In this document: positions 6,702 to 11,286 of the stretch, in pieces
How the letters are laid out: each line of letters begins with the position of its first letter
Numbering within the stretch: position 1 is the stretch's first letter
Assembly: GCA_934444485.1 (NCBI GenBank)
Contig: CAKSCN010000082.1
Coordinates: 1 to 11,286 of the forward strand
Length of the DNA: 11,286 nucleotides
Origin: an uncultured Eubacteriales bacterium
Lineage (GTDB): Bacteria > Bacillota > Clostridia > Oscillospirales > CAG-382
Reading direction: 5' to 3'
The notes under the pieces: model-generated
Told to the model about the DNA's origin: nothing
What the model saw: the letters and a program-made list of their open reading frames with translations, nothing else
Databases searched by the model: none
Program-made: the position numbers and the translations under genes

Positions 6702-7031
6702 TTACTCTGCGTCGTAGTCTATCTCGTTTCTGAACACATCGTCGAATGCGTCGGACACTCTGTCGAACTCATCGTCGTCGTCGATTGTCACAAGGGAAAG
6801 CTCTCCGCCTTCATCGGTCTCACAGCGAAGCACAACATACTCGTCATCATCGCCTTCAATTGCCATGAATGCCATATATTTAACGCCGTCAACCACAAGC
6901 TCACCGATAACTTCAAAGTCGCTTTCGTTTCCGTCCTCGTCAGTAAGTGTGACGACCTCTACTTCTTCTTCAAGCATTTCGTTTTCATCCTGAGCATCAA
7001 GCTCTTCGTTAAGGTTCTTTTCGTCTGCCAT
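6702..7031 (-). CDS. DUF1292 family protein, very acidic
   Basis: The 109-aa product matches the DUF1292 family of Bacillota (YrzB-like). An acidic leader is followed by a core VTLTDEDGNESDFEVIGELVV, then KYMAFMAIEGDDDEYVVLR, with the acidic tail DDDDEFDRVSDAFDDVF. By hand count about 42 of 109 residues are Asp or Glu against five Lys/Arg. The chosen ATG at 7031 has AGGAG about 9 nt upstream; a TTG three codons earlier sits against the ribosome binding site and is unlikely. Function is unknown; in Bacillus the relative lies near alaS/ruvX-type genes, but that context is absent here. The protein is soluble, cytoplasmic and small. Its stop is only about 12-20 nt from the predicted 5' end of 6S RNA, so the two may share a transcript. 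Confidence 0.88.
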   Translation of the reverse strand: MADEKNLNEELDAQDENEMLEEEVEVVTLTDEDGNESDFEVIGELVVDGVKYMAFMAIEGDDDEYVVLRCETDEGGELSLVTIDDDDEFDRVSDAFDDVFRNEIDYDAE

Positions 7032-7078
7032 TAATATCAACTCCTATCCGCCGAAGCATCTTCTGCTCGACTACTAAT

Positions 7079-7107
7079 ATTGTATACGATTTTTCTCAAA
7101 ATGTCAA
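7079..7107 (-). promoter_or_regulatory. Sigma-A promoter of the DUF1292 gene (and possibly 6S RNA)
   Basis: On the minus strand TTGACA (7107-7102), 17-bp spacer, TACAAT (7084-7079). Transcription would start near 7072, giving a leader of about 40 nt. It lies in the gap after the glycosyltransferase stop, so DUF1292 is independently transcribed. It is the only strong promoter I can see upstream of the 6S RNA. Confidence 0.85.
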
Positions 7108-7160
7108 TAGGTTTTGCTAAAAATGCAAATTAAATTAACAAAGTAAAACCGAGATAAGCT

Positions 7161-8297
7161 TCACTTTTTCCTGCAACGGCGCTCATACTCCGAAATGTAC
7201 ACTTCTTCGAGTTTTTCCGTCATTTTCTTCGCCGTAAACTTTTCACGGTAGCACTTGAGAGCGCCCTCGGAAAGCCTGTTGTAAAGCGCCTTATCGTCCT
7301 TGATTTTTAGTATCAGCTCCGCAAGCCTGTCAGCGTCGTGTGTGGGGTAAAGGTAGCCGTTGACACCGTCCGTAACCATGTAGGGATTGCCGCCGAAATC
7401 GGTTGCAAGGGCCGGTTTGCCTACGCTCATAGCCTCGGAAAGAGCGAGACTTGATGTTTCTGTGCCGTAAGAACAGTTAACGTTTAGATCCATTGCGTTC
7501 ACATGACCGGAGACATCGGATAATAGTCCCGTGAAAATGACTCTGTCCGAAATGCCGTATTCCTTCGCCGTCTCTTTGAGAGCGTTTTCGAGAGAACCAG
7601 TTCCCATAATCATAAATTTTGCGTCGCCACACTTTTCGCATACGATCTTCGCCGCCTTGAGAAAAGTGTCATGACCTTTGACAGGTTCAAGCCTTGCGGA
7701 TATTGCGACAAAAAAGTCTTCGTCACTCACACCCATCGAAGCTCTGAGGGCGGAAATCTCGCTCTTATCCGCAACTCTCATCTGCTCAACGCCGTTTACA
7801 ATGACGGTTATCTTCTTTTCGGAAACTCCCGTGTCGAGAAGATTCTGCTTTGCGGCGTCGGCAACGGCTATAATCTCCGTTGAAAGAACATTGTTGATGA
7901 ACCCCGTGATCTGTTTCTTCGGGAAACTCGTGTCACGCTTTGAGAGATCGTAATAGCAGTGGCGTGTATATATTCTTGATTTAATTCCGCAAAAATATGC
8001 GGCAAATCTTGCGCTGAGCGAAGCGTGTGCGTGAACAATATCAGGCTTTTCGACCTTAATTATCCCCATAAGTTCACGGACGGCTTCCTTTTCAAAAGAC
8101 TTATCGGCGCCGAATTTTGTTTCTATGACTCTGTAGCCGAGCTTTTTTATCTCCGGCGTCAGAAGACTGTTCTCCGGAATTGCAACCGATATGTCAAACT
8201 TTTCACGGTCAAAATTTTTAAGGTAGTTTACGAGCAATCGTCCCGCACCGCCGAAGTTTGTGTCTGTTATTACATTTAATACTCTTATTCTTGGCAT
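7161..8297 (-). CDS. GT4-family (GT-B fold) glycosyltransferase
   Basis: This 378-aa enzyme transfers a sugar from a nucleotide-sugar donor to an acceptor, probably a lipid-linked or surface glycan. The acceptor-side Rossmann domain opens with VLNVITDTNFGGAGR (residues 6-20, glycine-rich loop) and has PDIVHAHASLSAR at 85-97. The donor-side domain has SARLEPVKGHD at 200-210 (R202 and K207 as expected phosphate contacts) and MGTGSLE. The E280-x7-E288 motif (ETSSLALSE) of retaining GT4 enzymes is intact. The start at 8297 is supported by AGAGG 6 nt upstream; an earlier in-frame start overlapping the murJ stop lacks a ribosome binding site. No transmembrane segment is visible, so it is a cytoplasmic or peripheral membrane enzyme. 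It lies 41 bp downstream of murJ on the same strand, suggesting a shared envelope-assembly transcript. Donor and acceptor cannot be read from sequence. Confidence 0.88.
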   Translation of the reverse strand: MPRIRVLNVITDTNFGGAGRLLVNYLKNFDREKFDISVAIPENSLLTPEIKKLGYRVIETKFGADKSFEKEAVRELMGIIKVEKPDIVHAHASLSARFAAYFCGIKSRIYTRHCYYDLSKRDTSFPKKQITGFINNVLSTEIIAVADAAKQNLLDTGVSEKKITVIVNGVEQMRVADKSEISALRASMGVSDEDFFVAISARLEPVKGHDTFLKAAKIVCEKCGDAKFMIMGTGSLENALKETAKEYGISDRVIFTGLLSDVSGHVNAMDLNVNCSYGTETSSLALSEAMSVGKPALATDFGGNPYMVTDGVNGYLYPTHDADRLAELILKIKDDKALYNRLSEGALKCYREKFTAKKMTEKLEEVYISEYERRCRKK

Positions 8298-8338
8298 ATT
8301 ATACCTCTGTTTTCCTGCCGAATGCAATCGGCACATAA

Positions 8339-9874
8339 TTATACCTTTTTCTTAAATACAGTGCTCAGGATAAACACCATTTCTTCGGTTTTCAAAACCG
8401 CACAGAGAACGGCGTACACAATGACACCCGCCATAACCGAAAGACCGAAAGACAGGTATACGTTCATTCCGCCGAGAAGCGTGTGAGTAAAATACACGCA
8501 AACCGCCATAACACCGGAGGAAACAATGCACTTAATCATATCCGCAAGGTCGTGCATTTCAAACAGACCGTGACCGTTTTTCTTACCGAGAAGCAGGTAG
8601 TTCAGAATGCAGTTGACAGCCGTCGCCGTCCCCGAAGACAGCGCAACGCCGCCTATACCGAACGCACCCGTCAGGAAACCTACAAGCGCAAAGTTTACAG
8701 CCATAGAGACAATCGCCGTGAACATTGGCGTTTTGGTATCCTTTGCGGCAAAGAAAGACTTTGTAAGCACCTCGTTAATCGCCATGAATAACATTCCCAC
8801 AGCAAAAAAACGAAGAGCAGAGGCGGTAAGCGCAGTATCGGAAACAGTGAACTCACCGCGCTCGTAAACAATTTTTATGAACGGTTCGGCAAGGACAGCA
8901 AAACCTGCACTTATCGGAGCAACGATAAAAACAAGGAGCTTTGACGAAACAACAACCAGGGATCTTGCATCTTCGTTTTCGCCCGAAGCTGAGGCTCTCG
9001 AAAGCTTGGGAAACAGAAGATTTGTAGCCACAAACGAGAAAATACCGACAACTATGATATAGAGCTTGTTTGCGTAGTTAAGAGCGGTAACACCTCTTCC
9101 CTCGGCAATGCCGGAGGCATATCTTGTATTTATGAGAGTGCAAAGCGGCTGTACGCACGAGCTTATCAAAATCGGCAGTGCGCAAAGGAGCGAACTCTTG
9201 ATATACGGTGAATTGAACCCTGCACGTGGGTGATATACATACCCCAGAGACTTTGCTTTCGGTATCTGAACGAATGCCTGAACCGCCCAACCGAGTACAA
9301 AAAACGCCGACAAACCGTAGATTCCGAGGAAGCCGTCGAGCGTGAGAAAGTACAGCACGACGATGCCGTTTGAGATAAGGCTGATAATCGCAGGCAGCCT
9401 GAATTCACCGAGCGACTGAAGTATTCCGACATACGAAAACGCAAGCCCCGTGAAAATTATCATCGGAAACATAATGCGTGTGAGCTTAACCGCAAGAGTT
9501 TTCGCTTCGTCCGGAATATCGGGTGCGAGAAAGTCAACAAGCGGAGCTGCAAAAGCAATGCCGAGTGCGGCAACAACAGCCGTTATAAGCACAATCAGCG
9601 TCATATAGCTGTCCGCAAAACGAAGAGCCTTTTCTTTTGACTCTTTGACCATTATTTCGTTGAAAATCGGTATAAAAGCCGCCGTGATTACTCCGCCTAT
9701 AATGAAATCAAACAAGAGAATAGGGAGTCTTGAGCCGGTATCAAAAGCGATAGCTTCAACCGTCGTTCCGTAGTTGCTTGCAAGGAGAACATCTCTCAAG
9801 AGTCCGCACAGTTTTGACAAAAAGACGGCGAACGCCATAAAGAACGCTGTTTTCAGTAAGCCCTTTTCTTTCAT
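8339..9874 (-). CDS. murJ: MurJ/MviN-family lipid II flippase
   Basis: The 511-aa polytopic membrane protein matches the MurJ (MviN) family of the MOP exporter superfamily, usual size about 500-550 aa with 14 helices. It is expected to flip lipid II across the membrane for peptidoglycan synthesis. Recognisable pieces are the first helix ending in LCGLLRDVLLASNYG (residues about 23-37), the LPILLFDFIIGG-AAFIPIFNE stretch (about 50-73), YANKLYIIVVGIF in the middle, and the ERGEFTVSDTALTASALRFFAVGM segment typical of the family. The LLRR of E. coli MurJ (an essential arginine there) appears here as LLFD, a change I believe is common in Firmicutes homologues. The ATG at 9874 has AAGGAG at a rather long 13-nt spacing. 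The tRNA-Val terminator ends about 38 bp upstream and I see no separate good promoter, so expression may depend on read-through or a weak promoter. The glycosyltransferase follows. Confidence 0.9.
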   Translation of the reverse strand: MKEKGLLKTAFFMAFAVFLSKLCGLLRDVLLASNYGTTVEAIAFDTGSRLPILLFDFIIGGVITAAFIPIFNEIMVKESKEKALRFADSYMTLIVLITAVVAALGIAFAAPLVDFLAPDIPDEAKTLAVKLTRIMFPMIIFTGLAFSYVGILQSLGEFRLPAIISLISNGIVVLYFLTLDGFLGIYGLSAFFVLGWAVQAFVQIPKAKSLGYVYHPRAGFNSPYIKSSLLCALPILISSCVQPLCTLINTRYASGIAEGRGVTALNYANKLYIIVVGIFSFVATNLLFPKLSRASASGENEDARSLVVVSSKLLVFIVAPISAGFAVLAEPFIKIVYERGEFTVSDTALTASALRFFAVGMLFMAINEVLTKSFFAAKDTKTPMFTAIVSMAVNFALVGFLTGAFGIGGVALSSGTATAVNCILNYLLLGKKNGHGLFEMHDLADMIKCIVSSGVMAVCVYFTHTLLGGMNVYLSFGLSVMAGVIVYAVLCAVLKTEEMVFILSTVFKKKV

Positions 9875-9911
9875 CGTATCGAAGCAACTCCTTTCCGCCT
9901 TTGTAAATGCA

Positions 9912-9942
9912 ATAAAAAAAGCCTTGCTCTGACGAACAAGAC
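9912..9942 (-). terminator. Terminator of the tRNA-Val operon
   Basis: On the minus strand GTCTTGTTC (9942-9934) pairs with GAGCAAGGC (9929-9921), 9 bp including G-T pairs, with a GTCA loop, then TTTTTTATT. It starts 9 nt after the CCA end of the second tRNA and about 38 bp before murJ. Confidence 0.88.
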
Positions 9943-9950
9943 CGTTTTTG

Positions 9951-10026
9951 TGGTGGGAGCTAGAGGGCTCGAACCTCTGACCCTCTGCTTGTAAGGCAGA
10001 TGCTCTCCCAGCTGAGCTAAGCTCCC
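9951..10026 (-). tRNA. tRNA-Val (anticodon UAC), distal copy
   Basis: A complete 76-nt cloverleaf is on the minus strand: acceptor GGGAGCT/AGCTCCC, D arm GCTC/GAGC, anticodon arm TCTGC-CTTACAA-GCAGA giving UAC, a 5-nt variable loop, and T arm AGAGG-TTCGAGC-CCTCT. The CCA end is encoded (9953-9951). The sequence is identical to the copy at 10052-10127 and is second in the transcript. Confidence 0.97.
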
Positions 10027-10051
10027 GTCCAAATATACGATTTAATTGTCA

Positions 10052-10127
10052 TGGTGGGAGCTAGAGGGCTCGAACCTCTGACCCTCTGCTTGTAAGGCAG
10101 ATGCTCTCCCAGCTGAGCTAAGCTCCC
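10052..10127 (-). tRNA. tRNA-Val (anticodon UAC), proximal copy
   Basis: Base-for-base identical over 76 nt to the other copy, with the same UAC anticodon and encoded CCA. A 25-nt spacer separates the two. It is first in the transcript from the promoter at 10172-10144, with a leader of about 10 nt. UAC reads GUA and, with modified U34, other valine codons. Confidence 0.97.
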
Positions 10128-10143
10128 GTACCTGACAACGCCA

Positions 10144-10172
10144 ATTATATCACATCATATTCGTTTTGTCAA
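10144..10172 (-). promoter_or_regulatory. Consensus promoter of the tRNA-Val pair
   Basis: On the minus strand TTGACA (10172-10167), 17-bp spacer, TATAAT (10149-10144), both perfect hexamers as expected for a strong stable-RNA promoter. Transcription would start about 10 nt before the first tRNA. Confidence 0.93.
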
Positions 10173-10202
10173 GTGATTTTCAAATTGTTTACAAATTTTA
10201 AC

Positions 10203-10252
10203 ATTTCAAACGTGCTGTTTGTGTGACGGAAACGCCGTTTACACTTTGAAAT
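10203..10252. promoter_or_regulatory. Nested dyad upstream of the second AraC-type gene
   Basis: ATTTCAAA (10203-10210) and TTTGAAAT (10245-10252) are a perfect inverted repeat. Inside it GTGT-ACGG (10221-10229) pairs with CCGT-ACAC (10235-10244) around a short loop. It lies between the divergent tRNA and AraC promoters, about 40 bp upstream of the AraC -35. It has no T-run and no gene to terminate, so a protein-binding site is the likelier reading. This is from symmetry only. Confidence 0.35.
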
Positions 10253-10293
10253 CACAAGGTTATGTGTGTTTCACGCAATGTTGACAAAATGTA

Positions 10294-10322
10294 TTGACAA
10301 ACAAACCGTTTCATGATATAAT
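10294..10322 (+). promoter_or_regulatory. Consensus sigma-A promoter of the cupin-AraC gene
   Basis: TTGACA (10294-10299), 17-bp spacer, TATAAT (10317-10322). A second TTGACAAA sits 13 bp upstream (10281-10288) with no matching -10, forming a short direct repeat. Transcription should start near 10329, leaving a leader of about 55 nt. Confidence 0.9.
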
Positions 10323-10339
10323 ATAGCGGTAATTTGTTG

Positions 10340-10351
10340 TACAATATTGTA
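10340..10351. promoter_or_regulatory. Perfect 12-bp palindrome in the leader, candidate operator
   Basis: TACAATATTGTA is a perfect palindrome roughly 12-23 nt after the predicted transcription start and 32 bp before the ATG. A repressor bound here would block the consensus promoter just upstream. Which protein binds is unknown; autoregulation is possible. Confidence 0.4.
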
Positions 10352-10383
10352 AGTTTTATACATCATCATGAGGTGATTTGTTC

Positions 10384-11229
10384 ATGAATATGACCCGTTA
10401 TTCGATGGGTACGACGTCGGAACCACACATCGTTTACAGAAATGTGCAGGATAAGACTCTTCATTGTCACAACTACGTTGAGGTGGTTATAGTTATAGCA
10501 GGCACCGTCGATGTTTGCGTCGAGAACCAAAAGAAAACGCTCTCCGACGGCGATGCGGTTATTGTATTTCCGCACACTCTTCACGGCTACAGAACGACGG
10601 ACAGTGCCGCAAAATGCGTTGTCATTACTTTCGGTGTAAGCTTCTTTCCGGCGCTTAAAGACATATTCACGCACTCACGTCCTGTCAGAGTTTTTCTTTC
10701 GTCGCAAGAGATAGAAAACCGTGTCGAAAACTTTCTTTCTTCTCTGTACAGTGCCTCGCCCGGCTTTGAGGACAACGAGTCGATAATAGCTACAGATAAA
10801 ACAATGGTGGAGGAGTTTTCATCACTCATTGCGGAAATAATCGAAAGGTGCGGAGCGGAAAGCTGCGATGAAGAGGAGGACGGTATTTTCCATTCGGCTA
10901 TGTGCATATGCTGTGAGAATTTCAGCAAGGGGATAACGGTGCGTGAGATTGCCGATATGCTTTCCGTTGCCGTCTCAAGGCTGGAGAGAATATTTTGCAG
11001 GCACAGTTTTGACGGCGTAAAGACATACATAAATACGCTTCGTATGGATAGAGCGGAGTATCTTCTCAGAAATTCCGACAAGAGCATTTCAGACATTGCA
11101 GCGGAATCCGGATTCTGTTCAATCAGGACTTTCAATCGTATGTTCCTGAAAGAGACCGGGACTTCTCCGGGAGAGTACAGAAGAAGCACCTATTTGTACC
11201 GCACCTCGCCACGATTTACGGAGAACTGA
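10384..11229 (+). CDS. AraC-family regulator with N-terminal cupin sensor domain
   Basis: The 281-aa transcription factor has an N-terminal cupin-like ligand pocket: HCHNYVEVVIVIAG at 27-40, DGDAVIVFPHTLHGYR at 55-70, then VVITFGVSFF. This matches the sugar-sensing AraC class (AraC/RhaS/MelR-like). Residues about 180-267 are the two helix-turn-helix units: ITVREIADMLSVAVSRLERIF, and SISDIAAESGFCSIRTFNRMF followed by SPGEYRR. The ATG at 10384 has AGGTGA 7 nt upstream; a TTG two codons earlier sits too close to that site. The gene is monocistronic between its own promoter and a terminator, and the tRNA operon diverges from it. The middle is cysteine-rich (MCICCENF at about 173-180), unusual for the family. 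Targets are probably outside the window. An effector cannot be named. Confidence 0.88.
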   Translation: MNMTRYSMGTTSEPHIVYRNVQDKTLHCHNYVEVVIVIAGTVDVCVENQKKTLSDGDAVIVFPHTLHGYRTTDSAAKCVVITFGVSFFPALKDIFTHSRPVRVFLSSQEIENRVENFLSSLYSASPGFEDNESIIATDKTMVEEFSSLIAEIIERCGAESCDEEEDGIFHSAMCICCENFSKGITVREIADMLSVAVSRLERIFCRHSFDGVKTYINTLRMDRAEYLLRNSDKSISDIAAESGFCSIRTFNRMFLKETGTSPGEYRRSTYLYRTSPRFTEN

Positions 11230-11242
11230 CACCCATAAAAAA

Positions 11243-11285
11243 GACCTTTGGCGGCACCCACACCGTCAGAGGTCATTTCTTTATA
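11243..11285. terminator. Bidirectional terminator after the cupin-AraC gene
   Basis: A 12-bp stem with two G-T pairs (11243-11254 with 11263-11274) and an 8-nt loop lies 13 nt after the stop. On the plus strand it is followed by ATTTCTTTATAC; on the minus strand by six T's (11242-11237), the better tract. A convergent minus-strand gene beyond the window edge is likely. Confidence 0.85.
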
Positions 11286-11286
11286 C

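Noticed and set aside
6477..7034. Long plus-strand open frame of 185 codons across the 6S/DUF1292 region
   Set aside because: It is antisense to a well-supported DUF1292 gene and to the structured RNA. It has no ribosome binding site or protein-like composition; the codon-biased acidic gene on the other strand explains the openness.
7110..7150. GGTTTT/AAAACC inverted repeat after the glycosyltransferase as its terminator
   Set aside because: Only 6 bp of AT-rich stem around a 28-nt loop with no T-run; it is too weak to call.
9951..10127. Direct repeats as phage attachment sites or a CRISPR-like array
   Set aside because: The repeats are complete tRNA genes with a promoter and a terminator. 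No integrase or further repeats are present.
10221..10244. Possible catabolite (cre) operator in GGAAACGCCGTTTA
   Set aside because: It does not fit the cre consensus: the TG start is missing and the spacing before CG is one base short. It is better described as part of a dyad.
10281..10309. Second promoter from the upstream TTGACA at 10281
   Set aside because: No -10-like hexamer lies 16-18 bp downstream; the promoter at 10294-10322 accounts for the gene.

Overview
The window looks like chromosomal DNA from a low-to-moderate GC anaerobic member of the Bacillota (class Clostridia, probably a gut lineage). The basis is the gene families (DUF1292, a Firmicutes-type MurJ, two AraC-type regulators including one with a PocR domain), strong AGGAG/GGTGA ribosome binding sites, and several textbook TTGACA-N17-TATAAT promoters. 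No species can be named from sequence alone. I see no mobile element, CRISPR array or integrase.

Left part (1-2170). The end of an upstream gene and its terminator come first. A consensus promoter then drives an unrecognised exported, membrane-anchored protein. It converges tail to tail with an AraC-family regulator that carries an N-terminal PocR-like sensor domain.

Central operon (2170-6430). Divergent from the PocR-AraC gene is a tight three-gene operon: two different FAD-dependent oxidoreductases (434 and 569 aa, 1 bp apart) and an M14 metallocarboxypeptidase of the cytosolic (CCP/Nna1-like) type. A strong terminator closes it. The regulator promoter is consensus, while the operon promoter lacks a good -35 and shares its -10 region with the regulator promoter. 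This suggests a ligand-induced catabolic or modification cassette under local control. The substrate is unknown, and this is the most interesting unit in the window.

Right-hand minus-strand block (6436-10172). Read leftwards from 10172, a consensus promoter drives two identical tRNA-Val(UAC) genes, which end in a terminator. Then come murJ (lipid II flippase family) and a GT4 glycosyltransferase, both envelope-related. A separate promoter drives a very acidic DUF1292 protein. Immediately downstream lies a roughly 230-nt stretch that folds into a long rod with a central bubble, which I call 6S RNA (ssrS).

Right end (10200-11286). A second AraC-family regulator (cupin sensor type) has a consensus promoter, a perfect 12-bp palindrome in its leader and an upstream dyad. 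It is followed by a bidirectional terminator. Its targets are not in the window.
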